Assembly: GCF_003797125.1 (NCBI RefSeq)
Contig: NZ_RKKE01000004.1
Span: forward strand, 62,001-126,000
Direction of reading: 5' to 3'
DNA length: 64,000 bases
Origin: Shewanella frigidimarina
GTDB lineage: Bacteria > Pseudomonadota > Gammaproteobacteria > Enterobacterales > Shewanellaceae
The notes below the pieces were generated by a model. It had not been told where the DNA came from. It did no database searches and was given only the letters and a program-made list of their open reading frames with translations. Made by a program: the position numbers and the translations under genes. Of the stretch, positions 46,525 to 57,748 are shown in pieces; the first letter of the stretch is position 1; each line of letters begins with the position of its first letter.

Positions 46525-48027
46525 TTACGCTTGTGGGCGCATCGCTGGGAATAAAATCACGTCGCGAATGGTATGCGTGTTAGTGAATAGCATCACTAAA
46601 CGGTCGATACCAATACCTTGACCTGCTGTTGGTGGTAAACCGTGCTCTAGTGCTGTGATGTAGTCAGCGTCATAGAACATTGCTTCGTCATCGCCTGCAT
46701 CTTTAGCATCAACTTGCGCTTTAAAGCGGTTGTCTTGATCTTCAGCATCGTTAAGCTCACTAAAGCCGTTAGCCACTTCGCGGCCACCGATAAAGAACTC
46801 AAAACGATCGGTAATGAAGTCATTGTTATCATTACGACGCGCCAAAGGTGAAATATCCGCTGGGTAGCCAGTAATGAACGTAGGTTGCATTAACTTAGTT
46901 TCAGCAGTTTCACCGAATATTTCTTCAAGTAACTGGCCACAAGTCCAGAATTTCTCTAACTTGATGCCTAGGCTCGATGCTAAGTCGCGCATAAACTCTA
47001 CGTCTTTAACTTGCTCGTAGGTCATAGCTTGAATAGTCGCATTGTCAGGATTGTATTTCTGAATCGCTTCTAACATGCTCAAACGAGCATAAGCGCCACC
47101 AAACTCAACAGTTTCTTCACCATACGGCATGCTAGTACTGCCTAATAATTCTTGAGCAATTGACCCCAGCATTTCTTCGGTTAAGTCCATTAGGTCTTTG
47201 TAATCAGCATACGCCATATAGAATTCCATCATGGTGAATTCTGGGTTATGACGTGGTGACAAACCTTCGTTACGGAAGTTACGGTTAATTTCGAATACAC
47301 GTTCAAAACCACCAACCACTAGACGCTTAAGGTACAGCTCTGGCGCGATACGTAAGTACATAGCCATGTCTAATGCATTGTGATGCGTTACAAATGGACG
47401 CGCAGAAGCACCACCAGGAATAACGTGCATCATTGGGGTTTCAACTTCCATGAACTCTTTTTTGACCATAAAGTTACGGATTGCGGCAACCACTTTAGAG
47501 CGCATAATAAAGGCATTGCGCGAATCTTCGTTAACGATCAAATCAACGTAACGCTGACGGTAGCGAGTTTCTTGGTCTGTTAAACCATGGAATTTTTCAG
47601 GTAACGGACGCAATGCTTTGGTCAGTAACTGATATTCTTCCATATTAACGTATAAGTCGCCCTTGCCAGATAAATGCAGCTGACCTTTAACACCAATGAT
47701 GTCACCGATGTCTAAACCTTGATAACGCTCTTTTAAATCGCCTTGTACTGGCTTACCAGCATAAGCTTGAATACGACCAGACACGTCTTGAATCACTAAA
47801 AATGGACCACGCTTTGCCATAACACGGCCAGCAATACTGGTTTGAAAAGCTAACTCTTCTAGCGCTTCTTTAGTTTGCTCGCCATATTGTGCCTGTAATT
47901 CAGCCGCTTTATGACTACGCTGCCATGTATTTGGATGAGCATTCGCAGGACAGTTGGTGCGGATATGTTCTAATTTAGCGCGACGTTCAGCAATCAGTTT
48001 GTTTTCATCTTGTACGTGTTCAGTCAT
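46525..48027 (-). CDS. lysS: Lysyl-tRNA synthetase, class II
   Basis: 500 residues, normal for bacterial LysRS. An N-terminal OB-fold ([20 protein letters not shown]) is followed by class II motifs: motif 1 around [11 protein letters not shown], motif 2 [11 protein letters not shown], motif 3 [15 protein letters not shown]. It charges tRNA-Lys. It follows prfB by 53 bases, the usual prfB-lysS arrangement of gammaproteobacteria. A fossil of a second lysS copy lies at 43162-43272. Confidence 0.98.
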   Translation of the reverse strand: MTEHVQDENKLIAERRAKLEHIRTNCPANAHPNTWQRSHKAAELQAQYGEQTKEALEELAFQTSIAGRVMAKRGPFLVIQDVSGRIQAYAGKPVQGDLKERYQGLDIGDIIGVKGQLHLSGKGDLYVNMEEYQLLTKALRPLPEKFHGLTDQETRYRQRYVDLIVNEDSRNAFIMRSKVVAAIRNFMVKKEFMEVETPMMHVIPGGASARPFVTHHNALDMAMYLRIAPELYLKRLVVGGFERVFEINRNFRNEGLSPRHNPEFTMMEFYMAYADYKDLMDLTEEMLGSIAQELLGSTSMPYGEETVEFGGAYARLSMLEAIQKYNPDNATIQAMTYEQVKDVEFMRDLASSLGIKLEKFWTCGQLLEEIFGETAETKLMQPTFITGYPADISPLARRNDNNDFITDRFEFFIGGREVANGFSELNDAEDQDNRFKAQVDAKDAGDDEAMFYDADYITALEHGLPPTAGQGIGIDRLVMLFTNTHTIRDVILFPAMRPQA

Positions 48028-48080
48028 ATTATATTCTCGCGTTTACTCGCCACACTTACATGGCGGAAAAGTTAATTTAA

Positions 48081-49179
48081 TTAAAGTCCTGATTTTAGGC
48101 TGGCTTCAATAAACTTATCTAAATCACCATCCAGCACAGTTTGAGTGTTGCGGTTCTCAACCCCTGTACGTAAATCTTTGATACGGGCGTCATCTAATAC
48201 GTATGAACGAATTTGACTGCCCCAGCCGATATCTGATTTTGCATCTTCAGCAGCTTGTTTATCGGCATTTTGTTTATGCATTTCTAACTCGTACAACTTC
48301 GCCTTTAATTGCTTAAAAGCAGAGTCACGGTTTTTATGTTGTGAGCGATCGTTTTGACATTGCACCACAGTGTTTGTTGGTAAATGTGTAATACGTATCG
48401 CAGAATCGGTTTTGTTTACGTGCTGACCACCCGCACCCGAAGCACGATAAGTGTCGATACGTAAATCTGATGGATTGATATCGATTTCAATATCATCATC
48501 AATTTCAGGGTAAACGAAAACAGAACAGAAAGAAGTATGACGTTTACCTGATGAATCAAATGGCGATTTACGTACTAAACGGTGCACACCGGTTTCAGTT
48601 CGCATCCAACCAAAAGCATACTCACCAGTGAACTTAATCGTAGCACCTTTAATACCAGCCACATCGCCGTCGGTGACTTCCATTAACTCTGGGCTATAAC
48701 CATGCGCGTCACCCCAACGTAAATACATGCGCAGAACCATGTTGGCCCAGTCTTGTGCTTCGGTGCCGCCTGAACCAGATTGAATATCAAGATAACAGTT
48801 TGAAGCATCACTCTTGCCAGAAAACATGCGACGGAATTCGAGATCTGCCAGACGGGTGTCTAACTCCTCAAGTTCTGCGGCAGCATCATTAAAGGTTTCT
48901 TCGTCATCTTCTTCAATGGCAAGCTCAAGTAACCCTTGGATGTCTTCTAGACCCGTGTCCATATCATCAATGGTTTTAACCACAACCACTAACGCAGCAC
49001 GCTCTTTACCTAATGCTTGAGCACGTTCAGGCTCATTCCAAACTTCAGGGCTTTCAAGCTCGCGACTGACTTCTTCTAAACGCTCACTTTTAGCAGCGTA
49101 GTCAAAGATACCCCCGAAGTAACTCAGTACGTTCGGCTAGCTCTTTAATTTTGAATTTTACTGGATTAACTTCAAACAT
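48081..49179 (-). CDS. prfB: Peptide chain release factor 2, with programmed +1 frameshift
   Basis: 365 residues when the two frames are joined: 49179-49105 (25 codons, [20 protein letters not shown] to RGYL) and 49103-48081. The first frame ends at an in-frame TGA (49104-49102) preceded by CTT, so decoding continues at GAC after a +1 shift. SPF (codon recognition of UGA/UAA) lies in [10 protein letters not shown] and GGQ in [17 protein letters not shown]2 releases peptides at UGA and UAA. It is transcribed first, with lysS behind it. Confidence 0.97.
49101..49116 (-). promoter_or_regulatory. RF2 autoregulatory frameshift site
   Basis: On the minus strand CGGGGGTATCTTTGAC: an internal Shine-Dalgarno-like GGGGGT, then CTT-TGA-C. 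Low RF2 makes the ribosome pause at UGA and slip +1. The element is intact. Confidence 0.95.
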
Positions 49180-49621
49180 GAATATTCAACTTAAATTTAG
49201 CGGTTAACAAAAGGTGCAACGGCGCATTTTACCCCATGATAGGCACTAAACCTAGACCAGAAGGGCGATTATTAATAAACAAATGACGAATATATTTCAT
49301 CAAATCAACATCGAGAAAAACGCTTAACCGCGAATGGATAAATGAAATGAACAGCTTATTACTATTTAACCAGAACTCGGGATAGCAAATGCCTCTCAAA
49401 CAGCCCTTTGCCTTGCTCACTGCGTTATTCTTTACACAAGAAGACTTACAATAGGCCTGCTATTGACACGCCCATTCGCTTTGTTAGCAAAACATATGAC
49501 AGGCTTGATAGCGGTTGATAACTAAAGCCTTGATATTTATGGTTATATTAACACCCCACTCCAAGTTAAGAATATTTAAATTCAAGATCTGACTCTGGGT
49601 TAGATTAAAAAAGCGACTAAA
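49180..49621. other. Intergenic region upstream of prfB
   Basis: Contains the prfB promoter region on the minus strand. An open minus-strand frame at 49229-49420 (63 codons) has no ribosome binding site or family match and is not called. Confidence 0.4.
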
Positions 49622-49649
49622 AAAAATGAACCACTTCGGGTTCATTTTT
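49622..49649 (-). terminator. Terminator of the chemoreceptor gene
   Basis: AAAAATGAACC / GGTTCATTTTT around ACTTCG. It follows the stop at 49670 on the minus strand by about 20 bases and has a T-rich end. Confidence 0.8.
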
Positions 49650-49669
49650 AATTGCCTACCAAGTCAACA

Positions 49670-51334
49670 TTATATTTTAAATTGACCCACTAACTCCGCT
49701 AACGTCTGACCATCATCCGCAACGGTTTTACTCATACCGGACGCATCTTGACTGGCCACCAATAACGTATTAACAATCTCTTGCACTGAATTGATATTAC
49801 GATTAATTTCTTCGGTCACAGAACTTTGTTCCGTTGCAGCGGTGGCTATTTGAGTACTCATGTCATTAATGCTGGTCACTGACGATGTTACTGCGCCTAA
49901 ACTTTCAGAAATCGCTCTAGAAGACTCCACCGAACTCAAACAACTCACTTGGCTTTCTTCCATAGTTTGTACCGTTTGGGTCACTAGCTTATGCAGTTCA
50001 GACAGCATTTCATTAATTTCAACCGTGCTGGCTTGGGTTCGACTGGCCAAGTTTCTCACTTCATCAGCAACAACCGCAAAACCTCGACCTTGCTCGCCGG
50101 CTCGCGCGGCTTCAATTGCCGCATTTAATGCCAGTAAATTGGTTTGATCAGCAATCCCACCAATCACACTTAGCACCGAGTTAATTTTCTTAGATTGTTC
50201 ACTTAATGACTTCACATTGGCCGCAGCATTGTCAATTTGACTCATTAAATTAGACACTTCCGTTAATGAGGTATCGACACAATCTTGCGCTTTCGTAACA
50301 TTATCAGAGGCAGCATGTGTGGCTTCCGCTACCATATTAGTATTATGGGCCACGTCATGTGCTGTCGCCGACATTTCTGTGATTGCGGTGACAATTTGGT
50401 CAATTTCATTATTGTGATTATAGAGTTGTTCTGTCATTGACACTGTTTGACCATTAATACTCTGAGCTGCTTGCTTAACCCTGTCGGTCGCACCAGCAAC
50501 ATCACCCATAATATGCTGTAATTTGTCGATGAACAGATTAAATGCGCTGCCTAACTGCCCAATTTCATCGATGCTAGTGATATCTAAACGTTTGGTTAAA
50601 TCACCTTCACCTTTAGCGATGTCATTAAGCGATGTAGCCATATTTTGAATTGGCACCACCATTTTATGGGCCATCAGCACCACGCCAAAAGCAGTAATAC
50701 CAGTAAGACCTAAAGCAATTAATAGGAACATGAATGCTTTTTGATGCATCTCTTCTGTTTTATAAGTTTCATAACCAACAATAGACTCTTCAATATCATC
50801 AATATAAGCGCCCGAGCCTAACATCCAATTGGTATTGGGGATCATTACTGCGAAGCCGAGTTTTTCAACAAGCTGCTCGCTACCCGGTTTTTTATAATAA
50901 TAAGAAAAATTACCAGTACCCGATTTAGCCGCATCTAATAGCCCAACAATAATTTTGGTTCCATTAGGGTCGGCCATATCAATTTTGTTTTGGCCTTCAA
51001 GTTCAGGCATAGTCGGATGAAAAATATTGACGCCGGCATCATCATACATAAAGAAATAGCCTGCACTGCCAAAGCGTAAATCTCGTAAGGCTCCATTGAC
51101 ATTACCATTGCTCCCCAAAGCAAGTTGATACTCAACGACTCCTTGTGCAATCTGAACAGCTTCTTTTAGTTGGTTTTTACGCTCTGAAATTAATTCACTG
51201 CGAAAGTTATCAATATCCTTGGTTAAAGACGATTCTTCATTAACATAAAAAATACTCAGTAGTACAATGAGGATCAACGATAGTGGAATTAACGATAACC
51301 CCAGTAGTTTATTGCGTAGGGAAGATCTCAGCAT
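49670..51334 (-). CDS. Methyl-accepting chemotaxis protein with a Cache domain
   Basis: 554 residues. Membrane helix at about 10-29, a periplasmic single Cache domain ([39 protein letters not shown]), a second helix near 200-222, HAMP, and a cytoplasmic signalling domain with the hairpin tip [20 protein letters not shown] and [15 protein letters not shown]. Such Cache_2 receptors often sense small organic acids; the ligand is not determined. It couples to CheW-CheA. Single-gene unit. Confidence 0.93.
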   Translation of the reverse strand: MLRSSLRNKLLGLSLIPLSLILIVLLSIFYVNEESSLTKDIDNFRSELISERKNQLKEAVQIAQGVVEYQLALGSNGNVNGALRDLRFGSAGYFFMYDDAGVNIFHPTMPELEGQNKIDMADPNGTKIIVGLLDAAKSGTGNFSYYYKKPGSEQLVEKLGFAVMIPNTNWMLGSGAYIDDIEESIVGYETYKTEEMHQKAFMFLLIALGLTGITAFGVVLMAHKMVVPIQNMATSLNDIAKGEGDLTKRLDITSIDEIGQLGSAFNLFIDKLQHIMGDVAGATDRVKQAAQSINGQTVSMTEQLYNHNNEIDQIVTAITEMSATAHDVAHNTNMVAEATHAASDNVTKAQDCVDTSLTEVSNLMSQIDNAAANVKSLSEQSKKINSVLSVIGGIADQTNLLALNAAIEAARAGEQGRGFAVVADEVRNLASRTQASTVEINEMLSELHKLVTQTVQTMEESQVSCLSSVESSRAISESLGAVTSSVTSINDMSTQIATAATEQSSVTEEINRNINSVQEIVNTLLVASQDASGMSKTVADDGQTLAELVGQFKI

Positions 51335-51468
51335 AGTGGCAAGCCTTTTTAGGGTAATGGTCTATTTAATATAATAGTCTATTTATTATAGATGTTTACA
51401 CTAACTAACGAACAATTACAGCCCAATAAAGTGAAACATGTCGCAAAAATATACAATACAACAGCTTT

Positions 51469-52620
51469 TTACAACATCGACAATCCACTGCCCATTGCAG
51501 CAAATCCTATTACCAACCATACAAGACCAGGCTTAAAGACCTTTAATAGACTAAAACCAATAATCACTAACGCCATGTCCAGTGGCATGATTACCGCACT
51601 AGTAAACACCGGCTGATAAAGTGCTGAAAGCAATAAACCAACAACGGCAGCATTTACCCCAGCGAGAGCGCCAGCAATGGCTGGGTGTTGGCTTATAGAA
51701 TGCCAACTTTTTAAGCCCACCAGCATCAATAAAAAACCAGGAAGGAAAATAGCTAACGTTGCGACCAACGCGCCCAGAATAGGAGACTCTAACCATAAAT
51801 CTGCCCCTAAAAAGGTCGCTAAAGTAAACATAGGGCCAGGAATGGCTTGCGCAAGTGCATAGCCAGTTAAAAATCGATCTGGGGTAATGTATTCACCGAC
51901 GCTGGTTTCAAGCAAAGGCAATACCACATGTCCACCGCCAAACACTAAACTGCCCACTTGGAAGAATTGCGCAAAAATCTGTCCAAGACTATCAGGTTGA
52001 TTGATCAAATATATAGAAGCAGCTATACCAATAATAAATAATGCTAACCAAGCATAATTAAGCTCGATTGCAGGTGTATCTGGCGTAATACTGTCACCTC
52101 GAGTCATTAACATGACGCCAATAATAGCAGCCACAACTAGTACGCCAATTTGCATTAATAATGAAGGCATTAATATGATAGCAACTGCGGTGGCAGCCAT
52201 TACTATTTTAGCGGTTTTTCGTTGACAGAATTGATTAAACATTGACAAGGTGGCATCAGCTACAACCACTACTGCTAGTAATTTTAGGCCATGAATAGCA
52301 CCCTCTACGGCCGTTATCTCCAGCCATTGTGCACTGGTCACAGCAAATAAAAACATCAGTAAAAAAGACGGTAAAGTAAAACCTAAAAAGGCGGCTAATC
52401 CGCCCAGTAAACCACCTCGATGATAACCAATTGCAAACCCTATCTGGCTTGAGCCTGGCCCTGGCATAAACTGACTCAGAGCAACAAAACTTGAATATTG
52501 TTTACCATCTAGCCATTGTAAGTCGTCAACAAATGCTTTTCTAAAATAGCCGATGTGAGCCGCAGGGCCACCGAAACTGATTAACCCTAACGCTAAAAAG
52601 CGACTGAAAATTTGCCACAT
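51469..52620 (-). CDS. chrA: Chromate efflux transporter ChrA (CHR family, long form)
   Basis: 383 residues with two homologous halves, each a CHR domain: FGGPAAHIGYFRKAF at the N-terminus and VFGGGHVVLPLLETSVGEYI in the second half, with about ten to twelve membrane helices. PGPGSSQIGFAIGY and IPGPMFTLATFLGA are matching repeat segments. Family members export chromate by proton exchange. AGGACG precedes the ATG. No chrB or other chromate genes are beside it. Confidence 0.9.
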   Translation of the reverse strand: MWQIFSRFLALGLISFGGPAAHIGYFRKAFVDDLQWLDGKQYSSFVALSQFMPGPGSSQIGFAIGYHRGGLLGGLAAFLGFTLPSFLLMFLFAVTSAQWLEITAVEGAIHGLKLLAVVVVADATLSMFNQFCQRKTAKIVMAATAVAIILMPSLLMQIGVLVVAAIIGVMLMTRGDSITPDTPAIELNYAWLALFIIGIAASIYLINQPDSLGQIFAQFFQVGSLVFGGGHVVLPLLETSVGEYITPDRFLTGYALAQAIPGPMFTLATFLGADLWLESPILGALVATLAIFLPGFLLMLVGLKSWHSISQHPAIAGALAGVNAAVVGLLLSALYQPVFTSAVIMPLDMALVIIGFSLLKVFKPGLVWLVIGFAAMGSGLSML

Positions 52621-52799
52621 CGTCCTAGTACCTTTTTTATGTGAATAAACAATGTTATGACATTAAGATGACATTTTTATGATGACAACATACACCACTA
52701 TCTAACTGCTACCTTTGCTCGATATAGCCCATAACTTAGCGACACCAAACGAGTACTTAATTACGATTTTTAAAATACCTTAATTGATAGCAAAGACTA

Positions 52800-53933
52800 T
52801 TACAGCTGTTCTAGCATAACCAATACTTCAAAATGATCAGTATGAGGAAACATATCAAACATTTGAACTTTGGTGATTTGATAACCCGTAATGTACTCTA
52901 AATCGCTCATTAAGGTGTGTGGATTACAACTAGAATACACGATTGCTTTAGGTGCAAACTCACTCAGTGAGTCGCATAATGATTTTCCTAATCCGCGCCG
53001 AGGTGGATTTACAATAATAAGATCTGGTTTATCTTGAGCAGATTGTCCTTTGGCAAAATGAGTTGAATCAAGTGCACTAAAATCCACTTGGGTAAACCCT
53101 AGTTTAGTTGCTGACAAGATGGCACATTCTATTGCTTCAGATTCAATCTCAATCCCAGTTAAACGGATATTGCTGTCAGCACAATGCAGCCCAAACCCGC
53201 CGACGCCACAAAATAGATCCCAAATATAGTTCGGTTTGAACTCAGTAACCCACTCCCTCGCTATTTGATACAACTGGGCGGCGACTTCAGGATTCGTTTG
53301 AAAAAAGCTTTTTGGCCGTATGAACAACGGTACATTATTAAGTTGTTCTTCTAATCGTGTCGTTTCCGTTAAAAATATTTCCCTTTCGCCTTCAAGAATC
53401 GCCATGTGGATTGGCTGAATATTAGCCGAGACTAAGGTAATTTCGGGAAACTCTTGTAATAATTGAGGTAATTCTCGTTCAATTCTCACGATGGCTTGAT
53501 CACTGCGTAATACAAAACGCAGCATAAACTGGCCACTACTTTGGCTGCGAGTCAGTAAAATAAATTTTAGCTCGCCTTTGCTTTTATCGACCCGATAAGG
53601 CGGTATACCAGCTTGCTGCACTAATCGTTCTAAACGGTGTAACAATAATTGCATATCTTTAGGGTATAACGAACAGTCGCATAGACTGACCGGCTCCCCT
53701 TTAGGATTAACCAAACCTAAAATAGGTTTGTGAGCGGCACCTAAAACGACCATTTTGGCTTTATTACGAAAACCTGATTCTGCGCTTAATATCGGCGCTA
53801 GCCATTGCTTAACTGAAATGCCACGAAACAAATCGATTAACTGTTGTTGCTTTACACTCACTTGCTCAACCATAGGTAGTTGAATATTGCGGCATGACAA
53901 ACAATCGCCACGCTCAAAATAATCACATTTCAC
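52800..53933 (-). CDS. rlmC: 23S rRNA (uracil-C5)-methyltransferase RlmC
   Basis: 377 residues. An N-terminal Fe-S cluster pattern ([14 protein letters not shown], with Cys later in SLCDCSLYP), then the RumA-like methyltransferase: [14 protein letters not shown] (SAM), VNPPRRGLG and the catalytic YSSCNPHTL. The target is U747 of 23S rRNA. It overlaps the 3' end of the upstream MarR-family gene by 11 bases, so the two are transcribed together. Confidence 0.93.
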   Translation of the reverse strand: MKCDYFERGDCLSCRNIQLPMVEQVSVKQQQLIDLFRGISVKQWLAPILSAESGFRNKAKMVVLGAAHKPILGLVNPKGEPVSLCDCSLYPKDMQLLLHRLERLVQQAGIPPYRVDKSKGELKFILLTRSQSSGQFMLRFVLRSDQAIVRIERELPQLLQEFPEITLVSANIQPIHMAILEGEREIFLTETTRLEEQLNNVPLFIRPKSFFQTNPEVAAQLYQIAREWVTEFKPNYIWDLFCGVGGFGLHCADSNIRLTGIEIESEAIECAILSATKLGFTQVDFSALDSTHFAKGQSAQDKPDLIIVNPPRRGLGKSLCDSLSEFAPKAIVYSSCNPHTLMSDLEYITGYQITKVQMFDMFPHTDHFEVLVMLEQL

Positions 53934-54414
53934 AGCTGCTCGCCTCTCCGGAATTTAACATGGTAAATGCTTGATCACACAGTTGCTTTAATTGTTGTAA
54001 GTCTTCAATAGTGCCACCCACTTTACAACGCATCTGTTCAGGAATACTCAACGCTTGCTGATGTAATTGTTGGCCTTGCTCAGTAACATGTAACACTCGC
54101 ACGCGTTCATCTAATTCACTACGGCCACGGCTCACTAAGCCTTTGCTTTCTAGACGCTTTAGCAAGGGTGTTAATGTTCCAGAATCAAGATGTAATTTCT
54201 CACCTAAGGTTTTAACACTGATCCCCGGCTCTTTCCAAAGTACCATCATCACTAGATACTGCGGATAAGTTAGCGATAACTCATCCAATAATGGTCGATA
54301 TGCACGGATCATCGCATTAGTCGCACTATACAATGAAAAACACACTTGGTTTTCAAGTGCTAGCGGATTTTGCGCTGAAGGTAATTGAGACTCAGTAAGC
54401 ACTTTACTAGACAT
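53923..54414 (-). CDS. MarR/OhrR-like regulator
   Basis: About 163 residues with a MarR winged helix ([20 protein letters not shown] and [17 protein letters not shown]). It has the OhrR-type N-terminal signature [20 protein letters not shown], whose cysteine is the organic-peroxide sensor in OhrR proteins. ATG 54414 follows GGAG; the frame opens seven codons earlier. It overlaps rlmC. No ohr gene is beside it, so the regulated gene is probably elsewhere. Confidence 0.82.
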   Translation of the reverse strand: MSSKVLTESQLPSAQNPLALENQVCFSLYSATNAMIRAYRPLLDELSLTYPQYLVMMVLWKEPGISVKTLGEKLHLDSGTLTPLLKRLESKGLVSRGRSELDERVRVLHVTEQGQQLHQQALSIPEQMRCKVGGTIEDLQQLKQLCDQAFTMLNSGEASSCEM

Positions 54415-54458
54415 AGGCTTCACTCCACTAACCAATAATATGAGCTAATTATAACATT

Positions 54459-54472
54459 GGTTGTGCGCAACC
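54459..54472. promoter_or_regulatory. Candidate operator of the OhrR-like gene
   Basis: GGTTG-TGCG-CAACC, an inverted repeat 45 bases before the start codon. It differs from the classical AT-rich OhrR box. Position suggests autoregulation. Confidence 0.4.
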
Positions 54473-54576
54473 TATAATCAAAAAATTCCAACGAATGCTT
54501 TTTAACAAAAATGAGTCAAGCATTTTGATTTTCAGCCGATATATTATTACCATCCGACTTTATATTAAGGTTAACC

Positions 54577-54771
54577 ATGTCAATTAGTATTAATTCACCG
54601 TCTTCAATGCCAACAACAATTGATTCTGGCAGCAGCTTAAAAGTGGCCGTAATGGCTAAAGAACAGCAAAAAGTTGAAGGTCAAATGGCATTACAACTCA
54701 TTGAAGCGGCTCAGCCACCTGCACCGCAGCCCGTTGGCAACAGTGGTCATAATGTTAATACCACGGCATAA
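54577..54771 (+). CDS. YjfB-like putative motility protein
   Basis: 64 residues. It follows the small YjfB/putative-motility family: a Ser/Ala-rich start, SSLKVAVMAKEQQKVEGQMA, LQLIEAA, then a Pro-rich end with GNSGHNVNTTA. Function is unproven and the name derives from its co-occurrence with flagellar genes. AAGG precedes the ATG. It is a single-gene unit followed by a hairpin. Confidence 0.7.
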   Translation: MSISINSPSSMPTTIDSGSSLKVAVMAKEQQKVEGQMALQLIEAAQPPAPQPVGNSGHNVNTTA

Positions 54772-54779
54772 ATGGTTAA

Positions 54780-54806
54780 AGCCCTAGAAAATCTGTTCCT
54801 AGGGCT
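54780..54806 (+). terminator. Hairpin after the YjfB-like gene
   Basis: AGCCCTAG pairs with CTAGGGCT; loop of 11 bases; no clear T-run. Confidence 0.5.
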
Positions 54807-54871
54807 AATGACGCCATCACAACGCTAAAGACCTTTGCATCGTTCGAGAGCAACTGAGCTTGAACATCATA

Positions 54872-55252
54872 TTAATATCGAAGCCATTTCAAGGCGTCAT
54901 CTTCATCTTCGAAATATTTTATCTCACCCGCAATAAACCAACTACCAATTTTGGCCGCCCATTCTTGCCAATCTTTATTGCCCAAAATGGCCACTCTTTC
55001 AAACTCAGATTTGTGCTTTAATCCCAGCTTTAAATCATCCCAAGCGGCGCGTAAGTCCCAGCCGTCAAGCTCGGTAGCATCAAGAAATAAACTCACTTTA
55101 GGCTGATCAACTTGGCTTAATGCCCCCTCTAGCATAGGGGTAATGACGAGATAGTCTTCGTGGGTTAATGTACCAATGGCTTTTAATGTCACAAAAAACA
55201 CACTTTCAATTCGGTTTATGCCTATCGATAAACCATGTTTCTTCATATCCAT
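54872..55252 (-). CDS. SpoIIAA-like STAS domain protein
   Basis: 126 residues with the SpoIIAA-like pattern: FFVTLKAIGTLTHEDYLVITPML, KVSLFLDATELDGWDLRAAWDDLKLGL, FERVAILGNKDWQEW and a final FEDEDDALKWL. The fold resembles lipid-binding SEC14/CRAL-TRIO as well as anti-anti-sigma factors. No phospho-serine consensus is evident, so a ligand-binding role is more likely. AAGGAG precedes the ATG. Confidence 0.85.
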   Translation of the reverse strand: MDMKKHGLSIGINRIESVFFVTLKAIGTLTHEDYLVITPMLEGALSQVDQPKVSLFLDATELDGWDLRAAWDDLKLGLKHKSEFERVAILGNKDWQEWAAKIGSWFIAGEIKYFEDEDDALKWLRY

Positions 55253-55456
55253 ATCGTGACTCCTTTACTATCCGTTTACTATGCGATTACACATTTACAT
55301 GCACGCGCCTATCCATAAAGCTATGCATGCTTACATTTTAACCAATCATAAAATGAAGTGTGTGCCGGACTGCACAAAAAAGCAATGGCAACAACCTAGG
55401 GCAACCCACAGGCAGTATCTGCATCAAAAACTTGGTTATCGGTATGGAACCTCCTT

Positions 55457-56011
55457 TTACCACAGCAATGTAGCGACCCCAAGTAGCGCAAACAACACAG
55501 CACAACCGCGATGAATCAGTTTCATGGGCAATTTGTTAGCACTAAAATGCCCAGCCAGCACAACGGGGACATTAGCAATTAACATTCCCAATGTCGTGCC
55601 GATGACAACCCATGTCAGTGCTTGGTATTTTGCCGCTAAGACCACCGTCGCAATTTGAGTTTTATCCCCTATTTCAGCAATAAAAAACAAAATAAACGTT
55701 GCAGAAAAAGCACCGAGTTTATAGAAGCGATTATCATCATCATCCATTTTATCGGGTATAAGGACCCATAGTGCAATAGCAAAAAATGACCCGGCCACCA
55801 AATAGGTCGTCCATTGTGGATCAATCCACGCAATTGCCCATTGACCTAACCATGCGGCAAGAAAATGATTTAATAATGTGGCAAGCAAAATGCCTGAGAT
55901 AATAGCGGTTTTATTGCTAAATCTCACCGCGAGCAGTAAAGCTAATAATTGAGTTTTGTCGCCTATTTCAGCGATGGCAACTGTGAGAGTTGAGGCGAAT
56001 AAAGCTTCCAA
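55457..56011 (-). CDS. GDT1/TMEM165 family manganese exporter
   Basis: About 185 residues with two copies of the family signature: IAEIGDKTQLLALLL near the N-terminus and FIAEIGDKTQIATVVLAAKY in the second half, six or seven helices in all. The conserved E-x-G-D-K/R residues form the cation site. The TTG start at 56011 is preferred because AGGA lies 8 bases before it and homologues begin MEAL; the frame opens nine codons earlier inside the riboswitch. Its leader is a manganese riboswitch, so it is predicted to export Mn(II). Confidence 0.9.
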   Translation of the reverse strand: MEALFASTLTVAIAEIGDKTQLLALLLAVRFSNKTAIISGILLATLLNHFLAAWLGQWAIAWIDPQWTTYLVAGSFFAIALWVLIPDKMDDDDNRFYKLGAFSATFILFFIAEIGDKTQIATVVLAAKYQALTWVVIGTTLGMLIANVPVVLAGHFSANKLPMKLIHRGCAVLFALLGVATLLW

Positions 56012-56039
56012 TGTGATATTCCTAGGGGTAAATGACAAC

Positions 56040-56210
56040 TAAGCACAAGCCACCGCATACCCCTTGATGCAGTTACTGTGCTTAGGTCTCGCTTGGTAAA
56101 TCACTGATATACAGTGTGTTACTGTCTGCACCATGGCATGAGGCCAATTATGTTGATACAGACATCTTGTGTGCCATAACAGCAAAACAAGATTAGCTAC
56201 TCCCCTAAAA
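56040..56210 (-). promoter_or_regulatory. yybP-ykoY manganese riboswitch with expression platform
   Basis: Reading the minus strand, TTAGGGGAGTAGC begins near 56210, the middle contains GCTGTTATGGC and GAGGCCAATTATG equivalents, and CAAGCGAGACCT ends near 56085. These are the conserved landmarks of the yybP-ykoY motif. Downstream CTAAGCACA can pair with TGTGCTTAG (56040-56049), a plausible platform hairpin. It should raise GDT1 expression when Mn(II) is high. Confidence 0.85.
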
Positions 56211-56475
56211 CAAGTCGCATTATAACGATTAAATAATTTTATTCAACGCACTCATTTTACATTGTAAATTTGGCATAAAAACACCTAAGCCTTAACAGTA
56301 ACGCCGTAATGCTACGCTATTGCAAAAATCACGTGTAAAAAAGTTTGGTCGATTGTTGTGTAATTGTTTATAAACATAGCTGTTAGCCTTTAACAGTCAA
56401 AGATCCTTGCCTGCTCTGTCACCCTTCTGCTAATGTCCGACACAAATAAAATAATAATTAAACAGGACGTTTTCT

Positions 56476-57678
56476 GTGAATTTTAAAACTTTAGGTTCTA
56501 TTTCGATTGTCGCGGGAACGGCAATTGGCGGAGGCATGCTAGCGCTACCATTAGCAACAGCAGCTTTGGGGATGATCCCCGCATTAATCTTATTAGTGGT
56601 TATTTGGGGTTTATCGGCTTACACCTCGTTACTGATGTTAGAAATTAATCTTCACAGTGGTGTCGGCGATAACGTCCATGCCATTACTGGTAAAACACTG
56701 GGCAAAGTCGGCCAACTCATTCAAGGAGGCTCATTCCTTAGCTTATTATTCGCCTTAACCATGGTGTATCTAATGGGAGGGTCATCGCTATTAGAAACCC
56801 GTTTACAACCCATCGGCATTAACATGAGCAACCAAGTCGCCGTTATACTGTTTACGGTTATTTTTGGTGGCTTGATTGCCATTGGTGTTAAATGGATTGA
56901 TAAAGTATCACGCATATTATTTACATCGATGGTGGTGCTGCTTGTCATTGTGGTGGCATTTCTATTACCAGACGTTAATTTAATCAGTGTACTAAACAAT
57001 TACTCAACCGATGTGGCATCGGGCACCGCTTTACAACAATTATGGTTAGCAGCCATCCCGGTGGTATTCACTTCATTTGGTTTCCATGTGTGTATTGCCA
57101 CCATTGTGCGCTACTTAGAGGGTGATGCTGCATCACTTAGAAAAGTGTTATTAATAGGCTCGACCATTCCACTGGTTTGTTACATCCTGTGGTTGCTCGT
57201 AACGCTAGGTTCTTTAGGCGGCGAAACAGTTCACAGCTTTGGTGGTTCACTGCCCAAACTGGTTGCTGCTTTACAAGGTTTAGCCCAGTCACACATTATC
57301 AGCCAAGCAATTGATCTGTTTGCCAACCTTGCATTGGTGACCTCATTTTTGGGTGTCACCATGAGCCTATTTGATTATGTCGCCGAACTGACTCGAGCTA
57401 AAGATGACGCTGTTGGTCGTGCTAAAACATGGTTAATAACCTTTATACCACCACTGTTATGTGCGCTTTACTACCCAGACGGATTTTTCAAAGTGCTAGG
57501 TTTTGCAGCCATTCCATTGGTGGTGATGATTATCTATTTACCCATTGCGATGGCATTAAAGCAACGCTCACAGCAATTAGGCGGTTATCAAGTGTCTGGC
57601 GGTACATTAGGGCTGATCGCCGCAGGATTGCTCGGCACATTAATTGTTGTGGCGCAGTTGATGGTAGCATTAGCCTAA
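56476..57678 (+). CDS. tyrP: Aromatic amino acid permease TyrP
   Basis: 400 residues, about eleven membrane helices. The start is GTG with AGGA upstream. The N-terminus (LGSISIVAGTAIGGGMLALPLA) matches the TyrP/Mtr family, with SLLFALTMVYLMGGSSLL and SFGFHVCIATIVRYLEGD further on. It is a proton-coupled importer, probably of tyrosine; tryptophan cannot be excluded. A TyrR box was sought upstream but not found. Confidence 0.88.
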   Translation: MNFKTLGSISIVAGTAIGGGMLALPLATAALGMIPALILLVVIWGLSAYTSLLMLEINLHSGVGDNVHAITGKTLGKVGQLIQGGSFLSLLFALTMVYLMGGSSLLETRLQPIGINMSNQVAVILFTVIFGGLIAIGVKWIDKVSRILFTSMVVLLVIVVAFLLPDVNLISVLNNYSTDVASGTALQQLWLAAIPVVFTSFGFHVCIATIVRYLEGDAASLRKVLLIGSTIPLVCYILWLLVTLGSLGGETVHSFGGSLPKLVAALQGLAQSHIISQAIDLFANLALVTSFLGVTMSLFDYVAELTRAKDDAVGRAKTWLITFIPPLLCALYYPDGFFKVLGFAAIPLVVMIIYLPIAMALKQRSQQLGGYQVSGGTLGLIAAGLLGTLIVVAQLMVALA

Positions 57679-57748
57679 ATCGGATGACTGATAAAATGGA
57701 TTTGTAAGCGAGTTTTTCAAACGCTGTTAAGATAGTAAAACATTTGTT

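Noticed and set aside
49229..49420. 63-codon open frame on the minus strand upstream of prfB
   Set aside because: No ribosome binding site, no family match, and it lies in the prfB promoter region.
51392..51616. 74-codon open frame on the plus strand
   Set aside because: Mostly antisense to the ChrA gene, with no ribosome binding site.
55281..55514. 77-codon open frame on the plus strand
   Set aside because: Overlaps the 3' end of the GDT1 gene, has biased composition and no supporting motif.
56240..56275. TTTACATTGTAAA upstream of tyrP as a TyrR box
   Set aside because: The half-sites are in reverse order and the spacing is wrong for TGTAAA-N6-TTTACA.
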